From contig NZ_CP053896.1 of the NCBI RefSeq assembly GCF_013255915.1, forward strand, positions 806,001 to 870,000: a DNA stretch of 64,000 nucleotides, read 5' to 3'. Below, in pieces: positions 33,212 to 43,939 of this stretch (within the stretch, counting starts at the first letter, position 1; the number at the start of each line of letters is the position of its first letter). Position numbers and translations under genes: made by a program. This DNA comes from Providencia rettgeri (GTDB taxonomy: Bacteria; Pseudomonadota; Gammaproteobacteria; Enterobacterales; Enterobacteriaceae). Under the pieces are notes generated by a model that was not told where the DNA came from, searched no databases, and saw only the letters and a list, made by a program, of their open reading frames with translations.

Positions 33212-34432
33212 ATGGCAGAGCATCTACCTATGCCAGAATTTGGCCCTCTAGCTGGGGTTAGAGTGGTATTTTCAGGAATTGAAATTGCTGGCCCATTTGC
33301 AGGGCAAATGTTTGCAGAATGGGGCGCTGAAGTGATCTGGATAGAAAATGTCGCTTGGGCAGACACTATTCGCGTTCAACCCAACTACCCTCAGCTGTCA
33401 CGACGTAATTTACGTGCATTATCATTGAATATTTTTAAGGATGAAGGGCGTGACGCATTTTTGAAACTGATGGAAACCACGGATATCTTCATTGAAGCGA
33501 GTAAAGGCCCCGCATTTGCTCGCCGTGGTATCACGGATGAAGTACTTTGGGAACATAACCCTAAACTAGTTATTGCACACTTATCCGGTTTTGGGCAGTA
33601 CGGTGACCCGCAATATACCAACCTCGCAGCTTATAACACTATTGCTCAAGCTTTCAGTGGCTATCTGATTCAAAACGGTGATAAAGACCAGCCAATGCCT
33701 GCTTTCCCGTATACCGCAGATTATTTTTCTGGCATGACTGCCACAACGGCGGCACTGGCGGCACTGTATAAAGCACGTGAAACCGGAAAAGGTGAAAGCA
33801 TTGACGTTGCCATGTATGAAGTGATGTTGCGTATGGGGCAATACTTCATGATGGACTACTTTAATGGCGGCGAAATCTGTCCACGTATGACAAAAGGAAA
33901 AGACCCCTATTACGCAGGTTGTGGTCTCTATAGCTGTAAAGATGGTTATATCGTGATGGAAATTGTCGGCATCACGCAAATTCAGGAAATTTTCAAAGAT
34001 ATTGGGTTAGCGCATCTGTTAGGTACACCAGAAATACCGGAAGGCACACAGCTAATTCACCGTGTGGAATGCCCTTATGGGCCTTTAGTGGAAGAAAAAC
34101 TCGATGAATGGCTAGGTTCACGTTCGATTGATGAAGTGCTAGCAAGACTCGCGGAATTGAATATTGCTAGCGCCAAAGTCCTTACGATTCCTGAGCTAGA
34201 AACCAATCCTCAATACATTGCACGCGAATCTATTACCAGTTGGCAAACAATGGAAGGAAAAACCTGCCGTGGTCCTAATGTCATGCCTAAATTCAAAAAT
34301 AACCCCGGACAAATCTGGCGAGGCATGCCATCACACGGTATGGACACGACAGATATCTTAAAAAATATTGGATACAGCGAAACTGATATTCGGGGGTTAG
34401 TCAATAAAGGGCTAGCCAAAATAGTTGATTAA
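33212..34432 (+). CDS. caiB: L-carnitine CoA-transferase CaiB
   Basis: This class III CoA-transferase moves CoA between gamma-butyrobetainyl-CoA or crotonobetainyl-CoA and carnitine. I choose ATG 33212 ([15 protein letters not shown]), which has CAGGAGATAAG upstream and gives 406 aa (E. coli 405); an ATG at 33161 would add 17 residues absent from E. coli CaiB. The catalytic Asp is expected in the [19 protein letters not shown] block region, and [20 protein letters not shown] marks the N-terminal fold. Confidence 0.96.
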   Translation: MAEHLPMPEFGPLAGVRVVFSGIEIAGPFAGQMFAEWGAEVIWIENVAWADTIRVQPNYPQLSRRNLRALSLNIFKDEGRDAFLKLMETTDIFIEASKGPAFARRGITDEVLWEHNPKLVIAHLSGFGQYGDPQYTNLAAYNTIAQAFSGYLIQNGDKDQPMPAFPYTADYFSGMTATTAALAALYKARETGKGESIDVAMYEVMLRMGQYFMMDYFNGGEICPRMTKGKDPYYAGCGLYSCKDGYIVMEIVGITQIQEIFKDIGLAHLLGTPEIPEGTQLIHRVECPYGPLVEEKLDEWLGSRSIDEVLARLAELNIASAKVLTIPELETNPQYIARESITSWQTMEGKTCRGPNVMPKFKNNPGQIWRGMPSHGMDTTDILKNIGYSETDIRGLVNKGLAKIVD

Positions 34433-34503
34433 TTGAATGGGTACTCAGGGCAATGATGACTATTGAGCTGAGTATTCATCAGGGAAATGATGGGTAACAA
34501 TTA

Positions 34504-36063
34504 ATGGATGTAATCGGTAAACAAAATTTGCGTCAAATGTGGGATGACTTAGCAGTCACCCACGGTAACAGTCAGGCGCTTATCTTTGAATCCTGCGATG
34601 GAAAGGTTAGCGAGTTCAGTTACTTAGAAATGAACCAGCAAATTAATCGCACCGCCAATCTCTTTTTAGCTTATGGCATTCAAAAAGGCGATAAAGTGGC
34701 TTTACATTTAGATAATTGCCCTGAATTTTTCTTTTGCTGGTTTGGCTTGGCTAAAATTGGGGCGATTATAGTCCCAATTAATGCGCGTTATAAATACAGT
34801 GAAAGTGCCTGGATCATGCAAAACTGCCAACCCAAAATGGTGGTAACTTGCTCCTCTTTCTTAGATATTTATCAACAAGTATTCGCTGATGAAGCGACCA
34901 GCTTAGAACATATTTTTTTGATTACAGAAACGCAAATTGAACCCGTAGAGCATATTTCTGACTTTTGGCTTGAGCAGTCACAACAACATACTCAGTTGAC
35001 TCAGGTGGTTGAATTGCATGTCGAGGATACGGCCGAAATTTTATTTACTTCTGGGACCACCTCGAAACCTAAAGGGGTGATTATTACTCACTATAACCTC
35101 CGCTTTGCGGGTTATTACTCTTCTTGGCAAAACAGCTTACGCTCCGATGATATTTATTTAACGGTCATGCCTGCTTTTCATATTGATTGCCAATGTACGG
35201 CTTCTATGGCTGCATTTTCTGCCGGTGCTACGTTTGTTTTATTAGAGAAATACAGCGCACGCCGTTTTTGGCAACAAGTGGTGAAATACAAAGCGACTGT
35301 CGTCGAACTTATCCCAATGATGATCCGCACATTATTAAGCCAGCCGCTGGCGGATAACGAAAAAGATCATTGTTTACGAGAAGCCATGTTTTACCTCAAT
35401 TTAAGTGAAGAAGAACGCGACCAGTTTATGGCCCGTTTTGGGGTGAAGCGGTTTTTAACTTCGTATGGTATGACGGAGACGATAGTTGGTTTGATTGGTG
35501 ATAGGCCTGGCGATATGCGTCGTTGGCCATCTATTGGTCGCCCTGGTTTTTGTTATCAAGCTCAAATTCGGGATAGAAATAACCAACCTGTCGGAACAGG
35601 GGTTATTGGTGAGCTTTGTGTAAAAGGTGAACGTGGTAAAACCCTCTTTAAAGAGTATTACAACAGCCCTGAAGCGACAGCAAAAACCTTTGACGAAGCG
35701 GGATGGATGCATACGGGTGACTTTGCTTACCAAGACAAAGACGGCTTTTTCTATTTTGTCGATAGAAGCAGCAATATGATCAAACGCGGTGGAGAAAATG
35801 TTTCTTGCAGTGAAATCGAAAATATTATCGCCTCACACCCTGCCATTGTGGATGTGGCGGTGATCGGTGTTGCGGATGATATTCGAGATGAAGCGATTAA
35901 AGCCTTTATTGTGCTTGAAGAGGGTGAAACCTTAACTCAGGAAGAATTTTTTGCTTTTTGTGAAAAACAAATGGCGAAATTTAAGGTGCCAACGTGTGTT
36001 GAGGTACGTAAAGATTTACCGCGTAACTGTTCTGGAAAAGTATTGAAAAAATATCTGCAATAA
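34504..36063 (+). CDS. caiC: carnitine/crotonobetaine CoA ligase CaiC
   Basis: This acyl-adenylate ligase activates crotonobetaine, carnitine or butyrobetaine to start the CoA cycle. The 519-aa product has the P-loop-like [18 protein letters not shown], the TSYGMTET motif, [22 protein letters not shown], and the C-terminal catalytic Lys in [12 protein letters not shown]. It lies 71 bp after caiB in the operon. Length matches E. coli CaiC (about 517). Confidence 0.96.
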   Translation: MDVIGKQNLRQMWDDLAVTHGNSQALIFESCDGKVSEFSYLEMNQQINRTANLFLAYGIQKGDKVALHLDNCPEFFFCWFGLAKIGAIIVPINARYKYSESAWIMQNCQPKMVVTCSSFLDIYQQVFADEATSLEHIFLITETQIEPVEHISDFWLEQSQQHTQLTQVVELHVEDTAEILFTSGTTSKPKGVIITHYNLRFAGYYSSWQNSLRSDDIYLTVMPAFHIDCQCTASMAAFSAGATFVLLEKYSARRFWQQVVKYKATVVELIPMMIRTLLSQPLADNEKDHCLREAMFYLNLSEEERDQFMARFGVKRFLTSYGMTETIVGLIGDRPGDMRRWPSIGRPGFCYQAQIRDRNNQPVGTGVIGELCVKGERGKTLFKEYYNSPEATAKTFDEAGWMHTGDFAYQDKDGFFYFVDRSSNMIKRGGENVSCSEIENIIASHPAIVDVAVIGVADDIRDEAIKAFIVLEEGETLTQEEFFAFCEKQMAKFKVPTCVEVRKDLPRNCSGKVLKKYLQ

Positions 36064-36151
36064 TCGACAAACTTGATTAATTTTGCATACATTTTCGGGC
36101 TGCACATGTGCAACCTGAAGCGTCACTGCACGACGAAGAAAGGATTATATT

Positions 36152-36937
36152 ATGAGCGAATCATTAAAAATCACTCGAAATGGCGCTATTTTAGAAATCA
36201 TACTCGATAGACCTAAAGCAAATGCAATAGATGCAAAAACTAGTTTCAAAATGGGAGAAGTTTTCCTTAATTTTCGCGATGACCCTTCGCTACGTGTCGC
36301 CATTATTACCGGGGCAGGAGAGAGATTTTTCTCTGCGGGTTGGGATTTAAAATCTGCGGCGGAAGGTGAAGCACCTGATGCTGATTTTGGTCCAGGAGGC
36401 TTTGCCGGTTTGACTGAAATTTTTAATTTAAACAAACCTGTTATTGCTGCGGTGAATGGATATGCGTTTGGCGGTGGTTTTGAACTGGCTTTAGCGGCAG
36501 ATATGATTATTTGTTCTGAAAATGCCAGTTTCGCATTACCTGAAGCCCAACTCGGGATTGTTCCAGATAGCGGTGGTGTTTTACGTTTACCTAAAATTTT
36601 ACCTGCGCCAATCGTGAATGAAATGGTGATGACCGGCAGGCGAATGGATGCGCAGGAAGCATTACGTTGGGGAATTGCTAACGATGTAGTTCCTATTGAG
36701 ATCCTGATGGATAAAGCCCGTGAACTTGCAGAACAAATCACCCAAAGTGCGCCACTTGCTGTCGCTGCACTGAAAGAAATTTTCCGCGCTACAGGTGAAC
36801 TTACAGTTGAAGAGGGGTATAAACTTATGCGTAGCGGCGTGCTGAAAAACTACCCTGCGGTTTTACACTCAGAAGATGCAACAGAAGGCCCGCTGGCGTT
36901 TTCCGAAAAACGTTCACCGAGTTGGAAAGGGCGCTAG
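36152..36937 (+). CDS. caiD: carnitinyl-CoA dehydratase CaiD
   Basis: This crotonase-family enzyme interconverts L-carnitinyl-CoA and crotonobetainyl-CoA. The 261-aa protein has the oxyanion-hole segments [13 protein letters not shown] and [18 protein letters not shown] and the catalytic region [25 protein letters not shown] precedes ATG 36152. Length equals E. coli CaiD. Confidence 0.97.
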   Translation: MSESLKITRNGAILEIILDRPKANAIDAKTSFKMGEVFLNFRDDPSLRVAIITGAGERFFSAGWDLKSAAEGEAPDADFGPGGFAGLTEIFNLNKPVIAAVNGYAFGGGFELALAADMIICSENASFALPEAQLGIVPDSGGVLRLPKILPAPIVNEMVMTGRRMDAQEALRWGIANDVVPIEILMDKARELAEQITQSAPLAVAALKEIFRATGELTVEEGYKLMRSGVLKNYPAVLHSEDATEGPLAFSEKRSPSWKGR

Positions 36938-36959
36938 TACGCTAGCAGTGAGGTGAATC

Positions 36960-37553
36960 TTGAGTTTTTACGCTTTTGAAGGGGTGATCCCAGTTGTTCA
37001 TCCCACCGCATATGTACATCCATCAGCGGTAGTGATTGGTGATGTGATTATCGGTGAAGGAGTGTTTGTCGGGCCTAACGCCTCTTTGCGAGGGGACTAT
37101 GGTCGTTTGATCATAGAAAAAGGTGCGAATATTCAGGACTGTTGCATTATGCATGGCTATAGTGATGTTGAAACGATTGTCCATGAGTGCGGACACATAG
37201 GTCACGGTGCTATTTTGCACGGATGTATTATTGGTCGTGATGCTTTAGTCGGTATGAATAGTGTGATCATGGACGGTGCTGTCATTGGCGAGCAAAGCAT
37301 TGTTGCTGCGATGAGTTTTGTTAAAGCTGGGTTTCAAGGAGAATACCGTCAGATGTTAGTCGGAAGTCCAGCCCGTTTTTTACGCTTAGTGACTGATGAA
37401 GAACTGCATTGGAAGCAGTTAAATACTAAGGAATATCAAGACTTAGCGTGCCGGTATCAGCAACACTTACAGGAAACCCAGCCACTAATAGAGCTTGAAG
37501 CTAATCGACCCCAATTATTTGGTACAACGGATGTAAAACCTAAGGGGCAATGA
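36960..37553 (+). CDS. caiE: carnitine operon protein CaiE
   Basis: CaiE is a left-handed beta-helix (hexapeptide repeat) protein of the gamma-carbonic-anhydrase type; it is reported to raise CaiB and CaiD activity, perhaps through cofactor supply. The TTG at 36960 with GTGAGGTG upstream gives 197 aa beginning [14 protein letters not shown] (E. coli 196). Repeats such as [22 protein letters not shown] and [20 protein letters not shown], and metal-site His residues, are visible. It is the last cai gene, before a strong bidirectional terminator. Confidence 0.94.
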   Translation: MSFYAFEGVIPVVHPTAYVHPSAVVIGDVIIGEGVFVGPNASLRGDYGRLIIEKGANIQDCCIMHGYSDVETIVHECGHIGHGAILHGCIIGRDALVGMNSVIMDGAVIGEQSIVAAMSFVKAGFQGEYRQMLVGSPARFLRLVTDEELHWKQLNTKEYQDLACRYQQHLQETQPLIELEANRPQLFGTTDVKPKGQ

Positions 37554-37571
37554 TTCACAAAAAGGCCGTAA

Positions 37572-37609
37572 AATAAAAAACGCAGATAGTGAAGTCTGCG
37601 TTTTTTATT
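37572..37609. terminator. bidirectional terminator caiE/caiF
   Basis: A perfect 15-bp stem (arms 37572-37586 and 37595-37609, 8-nt loop) begins with A-run and ends with T-run, so it works from both sides. It separates convergent caiE and caiF. Confidence 0.93.
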
Positions 37610-37631
37610 GATGTGAAGCTAAGAAATAGGT

Positions 37632-38024
37632 TTAACGACGTTGTGCTTTTGATAGCATCCATTGCCATTTTTGCTCTCGATTTAATTCACTTGGTGGCAT
37701 AGAGGCTGCTTTTATAGGAGAATCGATAGTGACTTTTTCAGCTTGATGATTTCTTAAACGTGCATAAAGCTGGTTATCAATTTTCTTAACTTTAATAAGC
37801 CGCTGGCATTGGCAGCCTCGTCCCGATAATTTATTTGGGATCATTTTTACTTCACACTGAATTTCAGCAACATCAGATAAAATATAAGAAACAATATTGA
37901 CTGCATTAGGATGCGGGATATCAAAGTTGTTAGATATCTCTCTAGCTGTAGTCCAGCGGCCTTGTTTCATTACCCAGTTTGCAATAGATAAATACAAGGG
38001 TTCATTAATATATTGTCCACACAT
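37632..38024 (-). CDS. caiF: carnitine operon activator CaiF
   Basis: CaiF is the carnitine-responsive transcription activator of the divergent cai and fix operons. I start it at ATG 38024 (MCGQYINEPLYLSIANW), preceded by GGGAG; this gives 130 aa against 131 in E. coli. An upstream in-frame TTG at 38036 is less likely. The N-terminal region has a winged-helix look (WTTAREISNNFDIPHPNAVNIVSYIL), followed by the hallmark EVKMIPNKLSGRGCQCQRLIKV, and the C-terminal SELNREQKWQWMLSKAQRR. It faces caiE across a shared terminator, as in E. coli. Confidence 0.95.
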   Translation of the reverse strand: MCGQYINEPLYLSIANWVMKQGRWTTAREISNNFDIPHPNAVNIVSYILSDVAEIQCEVKMIPNKLSGRGCQCQRLIKVKKIDNQLYARLRNHQAEKVTIDSPIKAASMPPSELNREQKWQWMLSKAQRR

Positions 38025-38578
38025 AAGCGCTCCCAAATCTATTTATTAAAATCGACTAAATAAAAATAAACCATATGAAAATTGTAGTTGGAATAGCGTT
38101 TATTTGTTTCCTGGTTTGTTAATTAAGAAAACAAAATAATTACTTATTAATTTCTGGTTAAAATTGTTAAAATAATATATTCGTTATAAAAATAAATTAT
38201 CATTTCTTACATATAAAAAATAATATTTTATAATGATATGTGACGAATATAATTCAGAGACTAAATTACGCTGTCATACAGTGACAAAGTTCATATTAAT
38301 AGATTTTAAAATAATTTGCATGCCTTTATTGTGAAAATTTACATTCAAGATAAAAGCTTTGTTTGTATTCTTATTTCAGGTAAATAGCTGAATATCGTTG
38401 TAGATAAACTGATTATATTTGGTTTTATATTTTATTTTAATGATCTTGAAATATAATAAAAATGTGACATAGGCGAGTTTTTTAAATGAACATTAGTGAG
38501 TCAGTAATAATAGGGAACTAAACACTTTTTTAGCGTATTAAGAAAAGGAATAAGAGTGATTGGCTTTGTGATTGAATA
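38025..38578. other. AT-rich gap between caiF and dxs
   Basis: About 550 bases are very AT-rich with no credible gene. The caiF promoter should lie here. A TGTGACGAATATAATTC string near 38240 resembles half of a CRP site, and TGTCA/TGACA around 38272-38286 is a small dyad; neither is assigned with confidence. The gap marks the right edge of the carnitine island. Confidence 0.45.
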
Positions 38579-38605
38579 GGGCATTGTATTGTTAATGCAA
38601 TGCCC
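38579..38605 (-). terminator. hairpin after dxs
   Basis: GGGCATTG pairs with CAATGCCC (8 bp, 11-nt loop) 13 bases beyond the dxs stop. There is no clear T-run on the minus strand, so it is a terminator or a 3'-end stabilising hairpin. Confidence 0.5.
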
Positions 38606-38617
38606 TGAAGATAAAAA

Positions 38618-40483
38618 CTATTTGGCTAAGTAGTTATTAATAGAATTAACAATACCTGTGGAATCTAAGCCCAATTCAGCAATAAGTTCCTCTTGGGTAC
38701 CCTGAGAAATAAAATAGTCAGGTAAACCAAGGTTTAAGATTGGAATGATTTTTTTCTCATGCATTAGGAACTCATTCACACCGCTACCAGCACCACCCAT
38801 GATGGCATTTTCTTCGAGAGTGACAAGTACATCATGGGTATTGGCCATTTCGAGGACCAGAGCTTCGTCTAAAGGCTTCACAAAACGCATATCTACAACA
38901 GTTGCATTGAGTTGTTCAGCAGCAACTAATGCGTGGCTTAATAATGTGCCAAAACATAAGATAGCGACTTTTTCACCTTGGCGACGAATAATACCTTTAC
39001 CAATAGGCAGTGGTGATAACGGCTGTAATTCAGCGCCTGTTCCTGTACCTCGAGGGTAACGAACCGCACATGGGCCATCTTGGTAATGGTAGCCAGTATG
39101 CAGCATTTGGCGGCACTCATTTTCATCACTTGGAGCCATAATAACCATGGTTGGTATACAGCGCAGGAATGAAATATCAAAAGAACCTTGGTGAGTTTGT
39201 CCATCAGCCCCAACAATGCCTGCCCGGTCAATTGCAAACATGACAGGTACCTTTTGGATAGCCACATCATGAATGACTTGATCATAACCGCGTTGCAAGA
39301 AAGTGGAATAGATAGCAACGATAGGCTTATAGCCACCAATGGCGAGGCCTGCCGCAAAGGTGACAGCATGTTGCTCCGCGATCGCGACATCGAAGTATTG
39401 CTCTGGGAATTCTTTAGAAAACCGAACCATACCAGACCCTTCACGCATCGCAGGGGTGATAGCCATCAGCTTGCTATCGTCTTTGGCCTCTTCACACAGC
39501 CAATCCCCAAAGATTTTAGAGAATGTTGGCCCCGTCTCTTTGCTTTTAGGTAAAGTGAAGGTACTTGGGTCAAATTTAGGAACAGCATGCCAGCTAATAG
39601 GGTCTTTTTCTGCTGGCTCATAACCCCGGCCTTTCTTGGTCATGATATGTAAAAATTGCGGGCCTTTTAAATCACGCATATTTTTTAACGTTTGAACTAA
39701 GGCAACAACATCATGGCCGTCAACAGGGCCAATATAGTTAAAACCTAATTCTTCAAACATGGTCCCCGGTACGACCATGCCTTTAATGTGTTCTTCTGTC
39801 TTTTTCAGTAGCTCTTTAATAGGCGGCATGTTAGAAAAAACTTTTTTTCCACCTTCACGCAATGTTGTGTAGAGCTTTCCAGAAAGCAAGTGAGCTAAGT
39901 GGTTGTTTAGTGCGCCAACATTTTCTGAAATAGACATTTCGTTATCATTTAAGATAACCAACATGTCAGGTGCAGCATCCCCAGCATGATTCATCGCCTC
40001 AAATGCCATTCCTGCGGTAATGGCGCCATCACCAATCACACAAACCGTTTTACGGTTTTGTTTTTCTTTTTCTGCGGCAATGGCCATGCCTAAACCGGCA
40101 CTAATGGATGTTGAGGAATGGCCAACGCTTAAAATGTCATATTCACTTTCTTCACGCCATGGAAAGGGATGTAAACCATTTTTTTGACGAATGGTATCAA
40201 TACGGTCACGGCGCCCCGTTAATATTTTATGTGGGTAGGCTTGGTGACCGACATCCCACACAAGGTTATCAAACGGCGTTTTATAGACATAATGTAGTGC
40301 GACGGTGAGCTCAACAGCGCCAAGACCAGAAGCAAAGTGACCGCTAGAGCGACCCACGCTACCCAGTAAAAATTGTCTGAGTTCATCACAAAGCTTGGGC
40401 AAACTCTCTTTAGGCAACAGACGAAGTTCATCTGGTGTCTCTGCCAAGGCTAGCGTTGGATATTTAGCGATATCAATACTCAT
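38618..40483 (-). CDS. dxs: 1-deoxy-D-xylulose-5-phosphate synthase
   Basis: This thiamine-diphosphate enzyme condenses pyruvate with glyceraldehyde 3-phosphate, the first step of the non-mevalonate isoprenoid pathway and a source of precursor for thiamine and pyridoxal. I start at ATG 40483 ([15 protein letters not shown]), giving 621 aa (E. coli 620); the frame extends 17 codons further up but without family similarity. The ThDP site [20 protein letters not shown]...NDNEMSIS and the transketolase-type [12 protein letters not shown] are present. It is downstream of xseB-ispA. Confidence 0.97.
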   Translation of the reverse strand: MSIDIAKYPTLALAETPDELRLLPKESLPKLCDELRQFLLGSVGRSSGHFASGLGAVELTVALHYVYKTPFDNLVWDVGHQAYPHKILTGRRDRIDTIRQKNGLHPFPWREESEYDILSVGHSSTSISAGLGMAIAAEKEKQNRKTVCVIGDGAITAGMAFEAMNHAGDAAPDMLVILNDNEMSISENVGALNNHLAHLLSGKLYTTLREGGKKVFSNMPPIKELLKKTEEHIKGMVVPGTMFEELGFNYIGPVDGHDVVALVQTLKNMRDLKGPQFLHIMTKKGRGYEPAEKDPISWHAVPKFDPSTFTLPKSKETGPTFSKIFGDWLCEEAKDDSKLMAITPAMREGSGMVRFSKEFPEQYFDVAIAEQHAVTFAAGLAIGGYKPIVAIYSTFLQRGYDQVIHDVAIQKVPVMFAIDRAGIVGADGQTHQGSFDISFLRCIPTMVIMAPSDENECRQMLHTGYHYQDGPCAVRYPRGTGTGAELQPLSPLPIGKGIIRRQGEKVAILCFGTLLSHALVAAEQLNATVVDMRFVKPLDEALVLEMANTHDVLVTLEENAIMGGAGSGVNEFLMHEKKIIPILNLGLPDYFISQGTQEELIAELGLDSTGIVNSINNYLAK

Positions 40484-40733
40484 TAGTTGCTCACTTATAA
40501 TTAATAAAAAACCCAACTTACTTAGCCATAACAAAATGACTATTTTCAGTATTTAGCGGCATAAAGCCTCTATGTGCTGTTGGGTTGCCTTCGTTTATCG
40601 TCTGCCTATAACTCGAGTGATTAAGAAGTCATCCATCTATTTTGTTGTGTTATAGGAATGATTCGAAGATACATTAGGGTAATAAATTGCCGTAATTATC
40701 GATCTTCTTGTAGCCAAAAGGCAAAGCATATTG

Positions 40734-41651
40734 TCAGCTTTTACGTTCAATAATGAAATTAGCTAAAGCGCTTAACATTTCTATATTATATCCATGGGAC
40801 TGGAGTGTCTCTAAAGCATCTATTGCATCATGATATAGCTCACGTGCTTTTTTCTGCGCCGCTTCAAGCCCTAATAGCGATGGATAGGTACTTTTTTCAT
40901 GTTCGGCATCAGTTCCTTGGCGTTTACCCGTGACTTCACTATCACCGATAACATCTAGGATATCGTCCTGTACTTGAAAGGCAAGACCGATGGATTGTGC
41001 ATATTTATCTAAAACAGGTAACAATTGTTGACCTTTTTCACCTGCCGAAAAAGCACCAAGACGGATTGCAGCACGAATCAATGCCCCTGTTTTATGTTGA
41101 TGAATGCGCTCGAGAGATTCAAGGTCAACTTGCTTCCCTTCTGCATCTAAATCAAGTGCTTGTCCGCCACACATACCTGCTAAGCCACTTGCGTATGATA
41201 ACTCTGCAATCATCGCTATGCGGTCTTTGTCTGTTACATCTGGCATTGGTGCAGATGACAGCAATTGGAAAGCCAATGTTTGCAATGCATCTCCAGCAAG
41301 CACCGCATTGCCTTCACCGTATTTAATATGGCAAGTCGGTTGGCCACGACGTAAATCATCATCATCCATTGCAGGTAAATCATCATGGATTAATGAATAA
41401 GCATGAATACATTCGACTGCAGCAGCAGGGGCATCAAGGTTTTCTTGGCTAACACCAAACATTGAGCCGATGGCATAAGTTAAAAATGGACGTAAGCGTT
41501 TTCCACCTAATAATGTGCCATAGCGCATAGCTTGCGCTAGAGGGAGGTTTGCAAACGGCAGCGCATTTAAGGCATCTAATAGGTATTGATTGACTCTGTC
41601 GTAAGCTTGCTTTTGTTGCTGCGTAAAGCTATCTAAATGTTGTTCAGACAT
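40734..41651 (-). CDS. ispA: farnesyl diphosphate synthase IspA
   Basis: This prenyltransferase makes geranyl and farnesyl diphosphate for quinones, haem O and undecaprenyl carrier. The 305-aa protein has both Asp-rich motifs: DDLPAMDDDDLRRGQPTCH (first) and QVQDDILDVIGD (second). It begins three bases after the xseB stop, so they are coupled; dxs lies 250 bp downstream. Confidence 0.97.
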   Translation of the reverse strand: MSEQHLDSFTQQQKQAYDRVNQYLLDALNALPFANLPLAQAMRYGTLLGGKRLRPFLTYAIGSMFGVSQENLDAPAAAVECIHAYSLIHDDLPAMDDDDLRRGQPTCHIKYGEGNAVLAGDALQTLAFQLLSSAPMPDVTDKDRIAMIAELSYASGLAGMCGGQALDLDAEGKQVDLESLERIHQHKTGALIRAAIRLGAFSAGEKGQQLLPVLDKYAQSIGLAFQVQDDILDVIGDSEVTGKRQGTDAEHEKSTYPSLLGLEAAQKKARELYHDAIDALETLQSHGYNIEMLSALANFIIERKS

Positions 41652-41654
41652 AAT

Positions 41655-41906
41655 TTATTCTGTATCAGGTGAAAAATCGGCTAGAGGTTTATTTTCGTCA
41701 TCGCTTAGCAAAATTTGTACACGTTGCTCTGCTTGCTGTAATACTTTTTGACCTTGTTTAGCAATTTGAACACCACGTTCAAACTCATTAAGGGCATCTT
41801 CTAAGGGAAGTTCACCGGATTCTAGGCGAGCGACGATCTGTTCTAGCTCTTGAAGTGAGTTTTCAAAACTAACAGTCGGAACTTGCTGAGTTTTTTCTTT
41901 AGCCAT
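41655..41906 (-). CDS. xseB: exodeoxyribonuclease VII small subunit
   Basis: XseB is the small helical subunit of the single-strand exonuclease VII; the large subunit XseA is not in this window. The 83-aa protein shows the family core [26 protein letters not shown] and [25 protein letters not shown]. It is the first gene of xseB-ispA(-dxs), divergent from thiI. Length matches E. coli (80 aa). Confidence 0.96.
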   Translation of the reverse strand: MAKEKTQQVPTVSFENSLQELEQIVARLESGELPLEDALNEFERGVQIAKQGQKVLQQAEQRVQILLSDDENKPLADFSPDTE

Positions 41907-42126
41907 AGTCTTTAGCCACTAATGTGAAATCAGTTAATTCGAGGGATTTTAAATATTCAGCAGACTAACGCAGTCTTGCTACGGTTACAATTTATTATTG
42001 GGGTTTTTAGATTCAACCCGCAAGATAGTGTTATAATACGCCTCTTTATTGACAATTGGTAACGTGTCATGTGTCTCTGTTAAGGCACATTCGTTTGCCC
42101 CCAACCACCATGAACATGCAGCTATT

Positions 42127-43578
42127 ATGAAGTTTATCATTAAGTTATTCCCAGAAATTACCATTAAAAGCCAAACTGTTAGGCTACGTTTCATTAAAAT
42201 TTTGACCAGTAATATCCGTAACGTGCTTAAACCACTTGGCGAAGAGATTTCGGTTGTCCGTAATTGGGATAACATTGAAGTGCGTGTGAAGGGGGAAACA
42301 AAACACGATGAAATTTGTGACATGCTAGGGCGTATCCCAGGTATTCACCATATTCTCGAAGTGGAAGAAAAACCGTTTACTAGTCTGCATCATATTTACG
42401 AAATGACACACGAAGCCTATGGCGAGTCATTAGAAAATAAAACATTTTGTGTGCGGGTGAAACGTCGTGGTAAACATGAGTTTTCATCCATCGATGCTGA
42501 ACGCTATATCGGTGGTGGGTTAAACCAGCACATTGCATCTGCAAAAGTTAAGCTTAAAGACCCTGACACCACGATTCACTTAGAAATCGAAGATGATAAA
42601 CTTATCTTAGTTAAAGCACGTATTGAAGGCATTGGTGGTTTCCCTATAGGGACCCAAGAGGATGTGTTGTCACTCATTTCCGGTGGTTTTGATTCAGGTG
42701 TCTCGAGCTATATGTTGATGCGCCGTGGCTGTCGTGTTCACTACTGCTTCTTTAATTTAGGCGGAGCTGCGCATGAAATTGGTGTGAAGCAAATTGCACA
42801 TTATCTGTGGAACCGTTTTGGTAGCTCCCATAAAGTCCGTTTTATTGCTGTAAATTTTGAGCCAGTTGTGGCTGAAATTTTAGAAAAAGTGGATGATGGC
42901 CAAATGGGCGTTGTGCTCAAACGTATGATGGTAAGAGCAGCATCGAAAGTTGCTGAGCGTTATGGTGTGCAGGCGATTGTCACAGGTGAAGCTCTGGGGC
43001 AGGTATCAAGCCAGACTTTAACAAACTTGCGTTTAATTGATAATGCTTCTGATACCCTCGTATTAAGGCCGCTAATTTCCCATGATAAAGAACATATTAT
43101 TAAGTTAGCTCGCCAAATTGGTACTGAAGATTTCGCAAAAACCATGCCTGAATATTGTGGTGTAATCTCAAAAAGCCCAACAGTTAAAGCGGTGAAAGCG
43201 CGGATTGAAGCGGAAGAGGCCAATTTTGATTTTAGTATTTTAGAGTCTGTTGTTGAGCAAGCTCAAAATATAGATATTCGACAAATTGCACAAGAAAGTC
43301 TTGAAAAAGTTCCTGAAATTGAAATGGTGAGTGAGCTTTCAATTGAAAATGAAGTGATTTTAGATATTCGTTCAATTGATGAATTCGAAGACAAACCACT
43401 GAATGTAGATGGAATGGAAATTAAGCACATTCCATTCTATAAGTTGAGTACGCAATTTGGTGACTTACCAAAAGATAAAACCTATTTATTATATTGTGAC
43501 CGTGGGGTAATGAGCCGCTTGCAAGCGCTATACCTAAAAGAACAAGGTTATGAAAATATAAAGGTTTATCGCCCATAA
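42127..43578 (+). CDS. thiI: tRNA 4-thiouridine synthase ThiI
   Basis: ThiI adenylates and sulfurates uridine 8 of tRNA and also carries sulfur for thiamine thiazole synthesis. I start at ATG 42127 ([16 protein letters not shown]), giving 483 aa against 482 in E. coli; a frame extension 26 codons upstream has no family similarity. The THUMP domain is N-terminal, the PP-loop [11 protein letters not shown] is near residue 185, and a C-terminal rhodanese domain has the active Cys in [11 protein letters not shown]. The gene is followed directly by the hok/sok repeats. Confidence 0.96.
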   Translation: MKFIIKLFPEITIKSQTVRLRFIKILTSNIRNVLKPLGEEISVVRNWDNIEVRVKGETKHDEICDMLGRIPGIHHILEVEEKPFTSLHHIYEMTHEAYGESLENKTFCVRVKRRGKHEFSSIDAERYIGGGLNQHIASAKVKLKDPDTTIHLEIEDDKLILVKARIEGIGGFPIGTQEDVLSLISGGFDSGVSSYMLMRRGCRVHYCFFNLGGAAHEIGVKQIAHYLWNRFGSSHKVRFIAVNFEPVVAEILEKVDDGQMGVVLKRMMVRAASKVAERYGVQAIVTGEALGQVSSQTLTNLRLIDNASDTLVLRPLISHDKEHIIKLARQIGTEDFAKTMPEYCGVISKSPTVKAVKARIEAEEANFDFSILESVVEQAQNIDIRQIAQESLEKVPEIEMVSELSIENEVILDIRSIDEFEDKPLNVDGMEIKHIPFYKLSTQFGDLPKDKTYLLYCDRGVMSRLQALYLKEQGYENIKVYRP

Positions 43579-43615
43579 CTTAAAACAGGGTGCTTGTATC
43601 ACCAACTCACAATCA

Positions 43616-43645
43616 GAGAGAAATGTGGGGGAAATTTCCCCCACA
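43616..43645 (-). terminator. hok mRNA terminator, copy A
   Basis: An 8-bp perfect stem (TGTGGGGG with CCCCCACA, AAATTT loop) lies four bases beyond the hok stop and is followed on the minus strand by TTTCTCTC. It matches a terminator for the toxin mRNA and may also stop thiI from the other side. Confidence 0.8.
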
Positions 43646-43648
43646 AGA

Positions 43649-43792
43649 CTAGTTATCGCAGGATAACGTAGCTTGAACCAGCGTGTTTCCGCTGCTGATA
43701 CTGAAAGAGCATAGCCTTTCTTGCATCAATAATGAAAAACACAATACCGTCAGACACACGGTAACTAGCCCCAGAAGGGCAATTTTGGCCAT
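43649..43792 (-). CDS. hok: Hok-family type I toxin, copy A
   Basis: This is a 47-residue membrane toxin of the Hok/Gef family, expected to depolarise the inner membrane when its antisense RNA is lost. MAKIALLGLVTVCLTVLCF forms one membrane segment with the VCLTVL core typical of Hok, followed by SLLMQERLCSF and a periplasmic Cys near the end (ATLSCDN). The ATG at 43792 has AGGAG upstream, placed inside an 18-bp palindrome (43802-43819) that could hide it. The copy B protein is identical. Naming rests on family pattern and on the surrounding sok/mok architecture. Confidence 0.88.
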   Translation of the reverse strand: MAKIALLGLVTVCLTVLCFSLLMQERLCSFSISSGNTLVQATLSCDN

Positions 43793-43903
43793 TCCTCTTG
43801 ACTCCTTTTCTAAAAGGAGACAGAATCCAATTGTGTGAGTTGGAGACTGCCTCGGATTAAGATTAACATCTAAATTCGGGGCTTTCGTCTTTTTGGCTCT
43901 CAC
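43649..43903 (-). CDS. Mok-like leader frame, copy A, in frame with hok
   Basis: A GTG at 43903 opens a frame (RAKKTKAPNLDVNLNPRQ...) that crosses the Sok-target region and runs without stop into hok, giving 84 residues with Hok as the C-terminal part. In known systems mok translation across the antisense target is needed for hok translation, and E. coli MokC is likewise in frame with HokC. The GTG start is weakly supported, because no clear ribosome site precedes it. An ATG at 43966 is upstream of the predicted transcript start and is not favoured. Confidence 0.5.
   Translation of the reverse strand: MRAKKTKAPNLDVNLNPRQSPTHTIGFCLLLEKESRGMAKIALLGLVTVCLTVLCFSLLMQERLCSFSISSGNTLVQATLSCDN
43798..43894 (+). 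ncRNA. sok: Sok-like antisense RNA, copy A
   Basis: On the strand opposite hok there is a promoter with -35 TTGACT (43798-43803), a 17-bp spacer and -10 CAGAAT (43821-43826). The RNA would start near 43833. A hairpin CCTCGGATT / AATTCGGGG (43850-43858 and 43873-43881, with G-U pairs) is followed by CTTTCGTCTTTTT, giving an RNA of about 60 nt. R1 Sok is of similar size and also pairs with the mok leader. The feature span includes the promoter. Confidence 0.75.
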
Positions 43904-43939
43904 TAATGCTTGAACCAAATGATCCAAGCACCCGCGGCA

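Noticed and set aside
38268-38290. Pho box upstream of caiF (CTGTCATACAGTGACA)
   Set aside because: Only the first heptamer matches the PhoB consensus; the second half does not, and phosphate control of caiF has no support.
40550-40640. Another copy of the palindromic repeat between dxs and ispA
   Set aside because: There is some resemblance (TAGCGGCATAAAGC, GGTTGCC), but the core and inverted ends cannot be aligned with confidence.
42049-42126. 26-codon N-terminal extension of ThiI
   Set aside because: The extra residues have no family similarity, and the ATG at 42127 reproduces the exact ThiI N-terminus; the extension overlaps the expected promoter region between xseB and thiI.
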